Positions 25,057-37,521 of a stretch of 64,000 bases of DNA are shown here, one piece after another. The notes beneath the pieces were generated by a model, which was given only the letters and a program-made list of their open reading frames with translations, did no database searches and was not told the origin of the DNA. The stretch spans positions 248,001 through 312,000 of the forward strand of contig MU119230.1 in the NCBI GenBank assembly GCA_014904845.1. Reading direction: 5' to 3'. The translations under genes were made by a program, and so were the position numbers. This DNA comes from Acephala macrosclerotiorum (Eukaryota; Ascomycota; Leotiomycetes; Helotiales; Mollisiaceae). Numbering within the stretch: position 1 is the stretch's first letter; each line of letters begins with the position of its first letter.

Positions 25057-28000
25057 TAATGTTGAAGAAAAATGTTGCTATCTAAATCTATATTGAAAAA
25101 AAGGCCTAGCGACTGGGGTAGGCAAAGCGGAAAGAGCCGAAATCCTCCCACGAAGGCGCTTCTGAGTGCAAATAAGCAGCTTTCGCTTTTATTTATACTT
25201 TGTATCATTGTTTCGACTTCAAGTAGACAACGAAGTGACATCCTCGCCCACCAATTGCCATGTAATTTTCAGAAGGAACGCAAAAGTACCTCATGGAAGC
25301 TCAAGTAAATTCTAATAGCCCATTCTCTTCAGCCTCTCTTCGATGAGAGCGACGGCCTCTTTGAAGTCTCAAAGGACAGGACATCGCCTCTCAACATCAG
25401 GATTCAGGAACAAATGAGAAGCCTCACAACTTCAACTCCAGGCGACTCACTTGAAGCTATTCACCCCGAATACCAAGAGCAGAATGAGAAAGAGAGCTGA
25501 CACATTAGTGGGCAAGTGATTGAGACGCTTCAAATTCCAAAAGGACATCATCTCCACACTCACGAAGTGATGCTCGTTCTGTTCTCAAGCAAACGCTCAA
25601 CAACAAATCGACCTTGCCGTAAGACCTTGTGATGAAGAACCCAACTCTCGTGCAGCAAACAGATAGCGGTGACCAAAGCAGCAAAATCCTCGGGCTGCCC
25701 CGGAGACTCCTTCACATGCCTCATCGGCCATCAAAGGCCCGAAGTATTCCCAAAGGAACTGAAATTTCTCCCCTAATTCAGAAAAGATATGCGAGCAATC
25801 CCGATCACGTTACCCCCCTTTACCCCACAACAACATCTTCTCGCTTGACACGTCACATCGCAACTTGTCCCTTGGACAGCAACTCAACCCCGCGCTCCCT
25901 TTCGGACCGCACCGGCTTACCCTTACCCGGGGTCCCAACACCCTTTCCTCCAGGAATTTCCCAATCGGACATACCTCCAGGCCTTGAACAACTTTGTTCA
26001 CCACAACAACTCGGCATTGAAAGCAAACAGTGGCAACATCCCCATCAAAAACTCGATTGTTTCGCTTCGGCCCAGCACTCGCTGATCTGTCCCTCCTTTT
26101 CGGTTGCTTGCCACTTGGTAGGCTTTCTATCAATTCTCATTTACCGTGAAGCGCTTAACCCGAGGAGATGATGCACCCCACGTTTCTTGACACCCTTAAT
26201 GCAAAATGATGATGAGAGAAAAACGATACGCGATGTCGAGAACCTAAATTCTTGTGGCGTTCAACGGCCTCGTACAGAGATAATAGTGTTTGGGCTAAAA
26301 AAAAATTAAGGAGTTTTAACGAGAATCAATTGACAGCCGAGGACCCCTATGCCGATCGGTGAGGAGATAGTTGAGATCGACGTCTCGCGATTAAGAGATG
26401 CATGAAATCAAAAGTCTATCATGGACCCTTCTTTCTCTAATTTTTTAGTCTTGAGATCGCTTTGTTGCTGCTGCATTAACGAGGTCGAGCGGTGCTGAAG
26501 ATTGACACGAGGCTTGATACCACATTGGGGAACAAAGGCATAGGATAAGTTCAGAATAACTGACCCACACGATGCTCAACGTCGGTGCATGTCCGGGGCT
26601 CATCTTCGGCGAGATCTGTCAGATCGTCAAGTTGTTTCTCCTTCTGAGAAATGCTTGGTGATACAACAGTCTGCTGCATGCCAAATTTGGCCGAAGAGGG
26701 GTTCCTAGCTTTATGCTTGCAGCTACCCACGAACTTTCTCGACTGCACTCCACATCAAAAAATCCGGGGAGATATCCTCCGACGTCGTCTAACATGAGCA
26801 TCTTTTTTACGGCTGATATCTTTTTTGAAGTCTCGCTATCACATCCCGCCTCTCCCGTATGGAAGGTAACACGGCTTACGCGTCACGCATAGGAAAAATA
26901 GAATTCGTACCAAATTGCTCAGTAAAACTTATGTTCCACACAAACGGCCTACTCGGCCATCAAAAGCCGCTTTCTTTCGCGTCACACATCCTCTTCTATG
27001 GCTTCATGCGCGAGTCCAAATTCCAAAAAAGGCCCCCAACAGAGCTGAGAACAACCTCGTGTTTCACAGAATATAGTCCACGATAGAGAATACAGCTGTC
27101 AGAAATACTGTGGAATCTGCAACGTCGCACGCGCTCTTGACTTTCCCACACTGTAAGACGGCCTAGAAAGGCAGAAATGATAGAGAGAACAGCTCGTGAT
27201 CCGCTCTATCTATTTCCGAGTATCCGCCAACCCAGACTCCGGAACCAGCATGTTGCATTGCAGATGTTGGCATGAAATAAGCTTCGTCTCCTAAAGTCCA
27301 TTTCGAGAACCGTGCTATCCTTCCGAAAATAAAGTAACCTGTTGCTCAGGCTACAGACGAGATACTTCAGGCTACACGAAAGCGCAAGGAAGGGGAGATG
27401 GATGCAAGCAGTGAGATTCAAATCGAGGGACGGCCCAGAGACTACTGTAAAGTTGGGTACCGGGGAAAGGTTGAGTTTCCCCTCCTCTGACTTGAAATGA
27501 GTTTTGCATCAACCCCACACGCACAATGATCTCTACCCCACAATTTCAACTTGAAATGGATGCAGAGATGTACTCCACATTGTATGAGTCGTGTGCTACA
27601 GCATCTTTCTCCACAGTCTGTCCTCTTGGCTCTATTTCCAAGCAAATATTACCCGCATTATTTTGTTGTTGAGGAACTCCCTCGCCAAAGCTAAACGCGG
27701 CTCACAAAGAAACCCCCTGCCCCTGGTTCAGAACCCCAGCCACTTTCACATGCAAATTCGCTTTTTCCAACCCCGCCTCATACAGACTCCTCTCAAAGCA
27801 GCAGAGTAATACGGATTGAATTTGCCTATGTATGGCTACACACAACCAGAATTGCACCGCTTCTTCGCGTGTCACGCAATCACCCATCTATCTTTGCGCG
27901 GAGAGTTCGGATCTGCTCGCTGTGGCCTTTGGTGCCGTTGGCGCTTCGTTATCTCGTGCCCTGTCACTCGTGAGATGGGCCTGAACAAACTCTACCTCTG

Positions 28001-31000
28001 TATACCCTCAAAACTTTTCTTGCTGAGGCTGATGGAAGCCGTCTCCGATAACGGTGCTTCAACTAACAATTCCATTCGACAATCCAAGGAAAGGTTCTGG
28101 TCCTGTCTCAAGGGATACGGAACGGTGCATCTCGATGCCTATCAATCTCTTCATCTGCATACAACCTCAAGGATGCACAGATAAAGAGAGAAAGAATCGA
28201 TCGTACATTTTCTCGAAGCACCCTCTTCCCAACCAAGACTTCACCGACATGTTCAGTACATATCTACCTACGGAATCTTGCATATCTCCTCGCCTCGTCC
28301 TTACCCGCCTCCACCCACTTTCCCTCTAACCATCCCCAACAACAAATAAGAACATCGGGACATATGAAAAAAATTCCGACTGGCCTACGTGGCCCTGCAC
28401 GAAAGAATTAGTGAATGAGGGTTTGCAACCACTACGTTCGCGAATCGATGAATCCGGGCGTCTGAAAGCGTGGGTGGGGGGTGTTGGGGCTAGGTCCCCT
28501 CCATCCTCCCTTTTCTGGGGCATGGGTTTATGTTTCCTTTGGCTGGGGGCAATCACGAACTATATTTTGAGGAGTTATTGCTGCATAAAGACTGCAGCAG
28601 ATAATCTTCGACCCAATGGTTCCTCCCCACCATCTAGACCAGCGCTTTCCGTTCTGTACGGCCGGATGGGGGATGGAAGGGAGGAAGATCATGATCTTCA
28701 AGGTATCTAAGCCTCTAGGGGTCCTGGAGAGGACTTGAAAGAGGCGAAGGGAAGGTGGAGCAGTTCGTCGAGGAGGCGGAAATTGTGTAGGTGGCGGAAG
28801 TAGTTTCTCAACAAATCATTTAGCCCACATCTCCACTCCCACATCCATACCCCAAACCTCACCTCCGCTCAAACTCAATCTGCAACTTGGACACCACAAT
28901 CTCACTGCAAACCCTGAAGACTAGACTAAACTAGATCCCGTGCCGTCTTTCCTCCCGTAGACCCGTCGAAGAGAAAGTCTAGACAGTGATTGTGGATCCT
29001 CAGTTCCTGATTATTGGCGGCAGCGAGCAACTCAGCAGCGATGTCGGAGATGGTGAAGGGAAGAGAGTGGTAAAGAAGATGCGTGTCTGCTGGAAATAAG
29101 GGATTTTGGTGATCTTGCATTAGAGTGAGGTGAGGATGGGAGGGGAGGTGGATGGATTAGGGAATTGTGAGGTTGTTGATACTTGTCTACCAAGCGAGAT
29201 GTATAGGACTTCTCTACTTGGGTACATATCACATGTGAGATGTTTGATAGCCGCTGTCGTTATATCGGCAAATGAAAAGGTAGTGCTGCCTCTTCGAGTT
29301 TGGGTGAAGGGATTGCTTTGTTTGGAGATGAGTGCATGGACGCCTATCGGCCAATTCCTTCTCGTCTTTGTTAATTTCGAATCAACATGAAGCACTCCAC
29401 TTCGTTGCATGCACGACAGCAACTCCTCTTCACCACTCCTCTATGATCCTCTCGACGCGCCTCGACTCGATAGAGTGCGCTATGCACCCCAGGTTCGCAA
29501 GCATCTCATCTCATCTTATTAAGCCTCGTCTCTGTCTCTGTCAGCACACTGCGAGCTTCTCGATCCGTGATGCCGCAAGAGATCTTCAATTTTGCCACTC
29601 TCTCGAGTTCCACTTCGTTGCACGACATCAACTCCTCTTTTTTCATTCTCTTACCATCCATTTCACATTCACCTCGCTTGCTACTCCCCAACCCGAGACG
29701 CCTTGCCTCGTCCAGCCTCGTCATGCAATGCCATGCAGGCCAGCCTCGTCTAATCTCATCCAGCATACGGACGTAACACGACATGTAATTTGATGCCACT
29801 AATCTCAACTCGAGACGCCATACTATGCAGCCCTCTATTTACAGCCTCTCGCCGGCTCGAGCCTAGAAATACAGGTGCATTGCAGACGCCTCATATCATG
29901 CTGTGGCGCTCCAGTGACACTTTGAGGAGGGAAGAAGGAGCCAAGATGAGGAGTGCATGCTGACCGCATTGTCTCCACAAAACTCGTGAGTCCGTAAGAA
30001 CGGCTTTGTTTCCCTCAATTGCAGTTGAGAAAGAGTAGTACGTGACGAAAGCTCCGCTCATCTCTCGCCACAAATCTCGTGATTTCACTCTAGTGGTTTC
30101 CCCTCAATTTTGTCTCGTTTCCCCTCGCGACTGATCATCGGCTAGATACCCGTGAATGCATGAGGATAGAAACAGAGATGATGAATCTCTATTCAACGCG
30201 ATTTTACGACGTGGCTTCAGGGACATCGGAGTCATCGCATTCACACCACAAAGCTCACGATTTGTACGTTGTGGCTTGCGTTTCTCCCCTCCTGGCCAAA
30301 TCATCCATCAATCGGACTACTTCGCAAACTTGATTGCAATATCAAAGGAATGCGAAATGCAGTGTACCACGAAACAGACACAGAAATGAATAGATGCAGG
30401 ATTGTGAGAATTGACAATAATGGAGGCAAAGGAGGATGATGGCGTCATCTCACATGCCCTCTCTTCATCCTTTCATGTTTCATGTGCGTCAATAACATAT
30501 GCGTGATGTGGCGTAATGACTGTGCGAATAATTCGCAATCTGTCTGAGGATGATGGAAGATGTGAGGCAAGGATAGGATGAGAGAGGCGGGGTATTGTAT
30601 GGAAAGACGGACACGGACCGAGACAGACAAGAGGGGAGAAAGTATCGTGACTTCGACTTACAGCACATCCTAATATCGAACCACAAGGCTCCTCTTTGCC
30701 ATTCCGCCACGTGGTTTTCCCAACAATTCTCCCCAGGAATTCCAAACTGCACATGAAATTCTTCCTCTCTCACCTGAGAAGGGAGGCAAAAACAGAGATC
30801 TTCAGATTTCCAGTGGAGAACGGATCTTGGGAATTGCGTAATGAGTTATGGGGTTCGAGTAATTCATCCTGGATGTTCGCCTCAGTCGTATGATCACTAT
30901 CTGACCTGGGCCATGCTATTATGCGGTGAAGAACTTCTTCTCTTATCATTTACCGTACCCGTCGCATGAATACCATCTTATCGATATCGCTTCAATTCCA

Positions 31001-34000
31001 ATCAACCGCGCACGCATCCATTTGTTCTCTGACAAAAGGTCCTTCCCATCACGTTTCTTTCCCCCTCGCGTTCGCACACTCGGCACCTCAAGACTACCGA
31101 CAAAACATCATACGATACCGAGAACTACTCTCCGGTCCCGGGAAGACATTCACATGCCACCCGATTCGACTCTCAAGCATGAACACCCATACACCCACAC
31201 ATGCAAGACATTCTGAGGAGCATGAAAAGAAATGGACCCCGAATGTGAGAACTGAGCAGCAGCAGCAGGTAGGGACTTCCTGCATCCTCTCTTGCACAAA
31301 CCTTTTTACTCTCCGTTCTGCATACCGTATCAAAATAATATGAAGAGGTTGTGAGCTCGAGGCCTGCCGCAGAGCAGGCAGGGGAGGAAACTCAGAACAG
31401 GCAGTTGGCATATGCAGGGTCTAACCCTTATCTTGTGGCGTTTCTGCCAGACGTCCAGATTGGGCAATTGCACCACTATGAGATGATGATTGCGCCAGTA
31501 CCGTATCATCTTCTCCCTCCTCCCGAATACCGGTACTTCTCTCTGCATTAAATCATAACAGATATGAATACCGCCATGAGATGTCGTTACTTCAAAAGTG
31601 GGTCAAAGATAAGCGCGCAGAAAAATATTTTTTAATGAACGGCAACGGCGACTCGGGACCGTGCGAAAATTCTCACGAGATCCTTGTTTACCTGGTAGAT
31701 CACTATCCGGATTAGGAATTTCTACCCGTGAAAATGAGTGAAACAGACAGGGAGCTTATTATTTATAGCAGAGAAAAAGGCGTTGTGGCTGCAGGCAAAA
31801 ACGTAGACGAGAAAAACTCAAGATGAAGCGAGGAAGTAAGGATTGATTGAAATCAATTGGATGACCGCAGTGAGATTTGAAATAGGAGCGAGCCGCGCGG
31901 GTGTGCCGTAGCTTTTGTAGAAGATGATCTAGAAGACTTGAGGCTGGTGATTAGGGTTTGCTACGCCGTTGGCCGTTAGCGATTTTGAGTTTTGAGGAAC
32001 GGGCTCGAGCTTAAAGACAGGGCTGAAGATTGGTCTAGCCCTAAGGTTTGAGTTCTTGCTTGAAAGTTTGAAATAAAGCTTCAAGGTCGGAAATGCGCTG
32101 TTGCTTAGAAGCGTTTCTTTATCGGCTTTTGGGTTCTTCGAAAAAGCCCCGCGAGTATTTGTACTTCGGGACTATCCATCCGGATAGCTTGCCCTCTGAT
32201 ACAGGCGATAGCTATGCAGTACGAGTAATGCAGTACATATGCACTTTACATCACGACTGCAAGTCTTGCCGTCGCCTCCAGGATGTCGACTTATCTGTGC
32301 TCGCCGTCGGCATCGTGACAGCGTTCGTTCGTTGGAGACCACCCAACAACGCATCCAAACTCCTCAGCATCTGCAACTAAAATAGTCGCACTCCAGAAGA
32401 GAGTTAGAGGAGCAGATGACTGCAGTAGCCCCTTCGCCTGCACCGCTTTGCGGCACCATCAGCTATCCGACTTCCGCGTCCAGGAAACGATCATCGCAGT
32501 GCGAATAATTTACAAGATGGTGTGATGGGATAAAAGGTTAGAAAATGGGAAGATCTTGAGGGTGGGACCCTGATTGACAAGTTTTTGACAAGGTCGCATT
32601 CGTGGTCTAGAACTTGAAAAGTGGCGATGTTTTGAAGTCCGAAATGAGCCTTTTTGAAGCTGTTGATCTTTTGTGCCCTCGGGTGAGATTGATGGGAATT
32701 TGAGAATTGCATCTTCTCGGGTAACTGCCGCGAGATGTCGTCACTGCCTTGTTCTCGTGACAGTGGAGTGCAGGGGAAAGCTGAGCAGCCTACGATGGGG
32801 TGCAGCTAACCGAGAGCTCCACGAAACTTCCACTGGAGCAAAAGCTCCATCTCCAGCTTCTGGGGATTGGCAGATACTCTAAACTTTAGTTGCGGTACAC
32901 CATGGTTACTCCAAAATTCGGTCGGCTGTTCTACGAAAGTATACACTTTTTGGATCCGCCACTCACCAGCTTGGCGTTCCGTTGTTGAACTTATTGGGCA
33001 CCGAGACCGAGCTCGGAAGCGATGTTGGCCAAAGCCTGGACTTGAGAAAAATTTTGTACGACTGTGGCGGTACCACCAGAACGGTGAGCTTGTCGCCTCC
33101 GCAATGTCTGACAGGACGGGTTGATTCCAAGAGGTCTCACTCTCAAAGTCTCAGACATCAAAATCTAAAGCAACATTTTTCTCGATGTGGCGTTTGGCCG
33201 CTCGTAAAAAACCAGTCCAGTCCAGGGGAGCTGCTGAGATGTCTCAGACGAGGCATGTCGGCTCAACCGTCTGCGGCCTGCAACTGCGTTCAAGATCTTT
33301 CTCTTCACTGATGCGTGCCTTGATTGGACACAATTTGCAGCGTCGCGTCCAGAAAGCCAGGATGGTTTTCAGCGTTTGGTGTAGCGAGGGCCAGGATCGG
33401 AGGGAGCACGGAAAGCGATGCGGATGGAGCTTTGAAAGTTTGAATTTTGCTGACTTGAGCGAAGCCGCTTGCGATGTTTTGGTGAAAGTGTGATGAGCTT
33501 GTTCATGCAAGTTGAAACACGAGCTGCTGGTTGGGTGGGAGCTCGCCCGTTGGAGCTTCTCACCGCCATCTTGAGAAAAAGTGTTTGGTCGAGGAATGCA
33601 TGAGTTTTGAGTTTGCAGTTGATAATCTTACGGTAGAGGATAGACCTGGAGATTCGTTTCGAGGAGAAGGAGAACTCGGACCCCGAGCTACCAATTGATG
33701 AGAGACGACCAGGATGAGGATACCGGGAAGTTTCTCGAGGACTCTGTTGCTAAGCCGCGTTGAGCTGAGGATGAAACTTCTTCCAATTTCTGCGAGGGGC
33801 AGCCACTCCTAGATCGAGGCTGAGAGATGAAGTTGAAGAAGTTTTCGATTGGCGAAATTTGCTGTCGTCGCATCCTCGCCCACATATGTAAGAGATCACG
33901 AGGTTTTGACGAGACGCCAAAGGTCACGGACTCTGCCTTGGAAGTGGAGATTGGGGGAGGCTCATCGATGAAGTCATCGAAGGATTTCGAGGAACAAAGC

Positions 34001-34548
34001 TTCAAGCAAAAAGAAATAACCTCACGATGCGGTGATTGTTGCGCCCTGCTTTTAGAAGGCTGAGCGAGCGACAGGAACAAGAAACCGGATCTTCGCCCGT
34101 GATCAGAAGGTTGGTGCTAGCAGCCGTCCGCGTGGATCAGGTACAGAGACCTTCGGAGGTGTACGAGGGATACATTGTCGATCACTATAATTGAGCGGGA
34201 TGGCAATGTACTTTTTTGACATCGTGATCATGATCCGATGTGTCAGTTCACGATGTTCGAGAGTGGGGTACCCAAGAAGTGCACGTCCACTTTGGCGAGA
34301 GCCCACGAGCGTATTCCCTGCCCCTGTTTGGCTTGATGTCCCACGTTGAGGAGATATCACCGGCCTTCTCGGATTATTTGCGTCGCTTGTATTGCGATAT
34401 GACGACAAGAAGCTCAGCGTGACGAGTTAATGGGGACAAAGAGAGTCAGGTGCGAAGATGCGGGATAGCCTCCAGGAGAGCAGAGAACAACACCGAGTTG
34501 GCAAGGCGCGATGCTTGGTCAATTGGCATCGTACAGCATTCGACAGTA

Positions 34549-34566
34549 CCTTGACCTTGACCTTGA
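34549..34566. repeat. CCTTGA x3 tandem repeat
   Basis: Three direct copies of CCTTGA. Confidence 0.85.
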
Positions 34567-35132
34567 CCGTGGAGATTTTCCCATCATAGCCGCTCGCTCT
34601 TCTCTTCAGATAGGGTGTCCCTCGATAGCCGAATTCAGCATGCACCACCAATCCACCATACGCCTTCATCAATTGCAGCTGGAAGGAGCCAAAGCCATTA
34701 AGCTCAATGCCTGCAGTCGCCTTCTCTTGCAGAACCGATATCCGGTTTTCTCGCATACTCTGGGCCTCTCACCGTTGAATGGCCATGCTCACGGAACGAC
34801 GAGGCGCACAGCTTGACATGCTGTGAGAGGTCGACCTGCACGCCTGCTTTTCATCCCAGGAGACAGGCTGAGGATGGCGTGTGGCCTGCGCACCTCATTG
34901 GTAATCAGATAATGGCGCAGTTTCGAGAAGCCCTTGGTGCTGCCGTCGGTCAAGAGAAATCGAGGCCAAATGAGAATGCATCTCATGGTAGTTACACCAG
35001 GAGAACGCTTGGATGCTGCAACCACACCAGTTTCGTGTTCAAGGCATGCCACCTTTTGGCGATGCCCCTCACTTGGGGGGCTCAATGGCGTTCGGGCTGA
35101 GTCAAGACGACGTTCGAGGGATTTCGGGTCAG

Positions 35133-35156
35133 ATCATGGAATCATGGAATCATGGA
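35133..35156. repeat. ATCATGGA x3 tandem repeat
   Basis: Three exact head-to-tail copies of the 8-bp unit ATCATGGA. Confidence 0.9.
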
Positions 35157-36320
35157 ACGTTCCGAAGCTGCCGAAGGGACCTGATTCTTGATGACTCCGT
35201 GGGATGCGTGATAGGATTAAGGATGGAGGGTTATCAATAACATCAAGATTTAGATGAAGTAAAGAGGAGGTGCGTGAATGTTTGTTGTTATCAACCTTAT
35301 CCAGCGATTATGGCCGACTCCTCACCACGCTTTGGGAAGAGTTGAAATTCTGCCATTTCCCTCGCCACTGCTGCTACCTTATCGGTCAATGGTATGGAGA
35401 GATATCAGAAGGTTGACCATTATTAATATTCAGGGTCCGACATAGGACTTGCCTGATAACGTGTTTGTATCTGTACCTGCGTAGGGGACTCGTACCTCCG
35501 AGTCTCACCATCCCCAACATTGAGGCCGATCGGCCCCAACGGGCTCTATCAGAGTTTCTCGTCCAAATGTGGAAGATCTGGAGATACATATTATTTACGG
35601 AGCGCATGGAGCGGATTGAATGCATCGTACGTTCCCCAGATTCTACAGAGGAGTATGCAGTCCGGCTTTTGAGGATCAGTCGATGCTTTCGGTTACTGAA
35701 CATTTACTGAGTTCTCCGAACATGTACATGATGACCAAATACATGACCTGATGTATCTTCAAACGTCTGCCGGCAGCTGGGGAAAGGCGTAAGAACGCGC
35801 CTGGTGGTACACTTCCGGCATCCATCTTTCACAATTGTGGCAGCGCAGTATCAATGAAGCCATCTCGATCATGGTCTCTTCCCCTCGTCTGTAGACTTTC
35901 CTCCTCGTCCTCAACCTCACCCATGATACTCTAATTCGCATCCTCTACTCTGCATGCCTTGGCGTGCTGCAGAGCGACAGGCTCTATTTTGCGATGCCGA
36001 CTCATCCATGGCTAGTCTTGATGAGGGCATAACTAGGCCTCCACATCCTGGACGCATTGCCCATATCCTGGAAGCATGGCGGATTGAACCATGCAGTGTG
36101 GCTTGCCTGGCGTCAGACCCCAGCAGGTTGCCAATCACGCCAACGTCCTCGCCCGTTTCCATGCGTGCAGCCAATGGTAGCCGCCTCCAAGTCGCCTCCC
36201 AAAAATATTCCAAACTCGCTGAATTCGATGGCGAGGCAACGTGAAAATGTCCCCAAGAAAACAATGGATTGAATAAAGCACATTTGCCTCTGTGAACAGT
36301 ACCCAACCAAGTACCCAACC

Positions 36321-36343
36321 ATCACACACACACACACGCACAC
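36321..36343. repeat. CA microsatellite
   Basis: A short (CA)n tract interrupted by one G. Confidence 0.85.
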
Positions 36344-36385
36344 ATCACATCCATCGCACTGAGATGCACGCCTACAGCGCAAGCG

Positions 36386-36416
36386 GTGGGAAGGGACGGA
36401 AGGGAAGGGAAGGGAG
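36386..36416 (+). repeat. G-rich GGGAA-type repeat, possible G-quadruplex
   Basis: Five runs of three G are separated by short A or ACGGA spacers (GGGAAGGGACGGAAGGGAAG and onward), which satisfies the usual G-quadruplex pattern. Confidence 0.6.
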
Positions 36417-36561
36417 CTCGCCTGCACCGCGTAATACAGTGCTTGCTTCTCCGTACGAGGCACTAGACCAGATTTTCAGTTTGGTGAGGTGCAACGAGCC
36501 TGTTCGTTGAGTCCGGACCCGCTCGACTTTGGCAAATTCGAGGACTCGTACCACCATCGGC

Positions 36562-36584
36562 GGGCATGGGCGGGCGGGCATGGG
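36562..36584 (+). repeat. GGGC/GGGCAT repeat, possible G-quadruplex
   Basis: Five G3 runs fall within 23 bp, with loops of 1-3 bases (GGGCATGGGCGGGCGGGCAT then GGG). It is the second such motif within 200 bp. Confidence 0.6.
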
Positions 36585-37521
36585 CATCTCTAGCCACCTG
36601 CAGCGCAGTTAGCAGTAAACCTCCTCTGCAGTCTACTCTATCAGACCGGGCAGGATTACCTGGTCCAGAAGTCGGGCCCTCTTCGTTCTAGCCTCCCCAG
36701 TCCTTGCGCTGCCCACAATCCGTTACCTGCACTAACATCATCCTGACCCAGGCTATCCCCAATCGTGTTACTCCTACCTGTCTCTAATTCTCCTCACCTC
36801 CATCTTCTACTCCTCCTCCTCCACACATCTAGGCCATTGCCAGCCTTCTTGCATTTTCGTTGATTCTTCCGTTGAAGATATAATTAAACGCCGAGGTGAA
36901 TTGGATTGGTCATTGGTCACAGCCTCGCTCGCATAATACCGAATTTCGCAAGACGTCATTTACATAAAGGCACTCCTCCCACCAAACACGAGGCCATTCA
37001 CATAATCAACCCAGCGACGCCCGGAACCCAAAGGAACAGGTTGATAAGTCATCCACGGATTGACTTTGTCCTGGCACCTTGAATTCCACTGCATCCGAAC
37101 TCTTCGTCGACTCTTCCCATCGACTGGTGTTCGTTGCATCGCGCCTGCCCTCGAAGCAAAAGACAGTACGATAGCTGGAATACGCCGTACTTTGACTTTT
37201 CTTCCGTCCGCCTCCTCGGAGTCCACACAAGACTCATTATCTCGTAAGTCTGAATAACCAGCTCCGATGTAGCCTCCTCATATGAGAGCCGCCGCCACCT
37301 ACGACCACCTACAGATTCTTTACTTTCTTTTTCATCTCTCAAAGAGCGAGGCTGACCTGGTCCTTCCCTTACCGTCTAGCGCAGCATACGCCTTAGCTTT
37401 GCTCGAGATCAAAGGACCTCAATGCGAGGCAGATACTAGGACTGCTCCTTCGACCACCTATTTCTGTCGAGCAGCATTACCTACAAATACGACATACATC
37501 TCTCTGGTATCGATCGTACGG

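Larger units (their letters stand above)
25057..37521. other. 12.5-kb region without supportable genes
   Basis: I read both strands through this stretch and found no open frame with a recognisable domain, and no set of frames that splices into one. Frames of 90-180 codons occur (for example 25629-26171 plus, 29332-29793 plus, 33688-34080 minus) but lack family motifs. The DNA holds simple repeats and G-rich tracts listed separately, CT-rich stretches around 29.4-29.8 kb with repeated CCTCGTC, and from about 36.9 kb the promoter and leader of the CBM21 gene. A candidate leader intron starts with GTAAGT at 37244. Confidence 0.5.

Noticed and set aside
25629..26171. 180-codon plus-strand frame in the gene-poor region
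   Set aside because: Pro/Ser-rich with no domain, and no flanking splice or promoter support.
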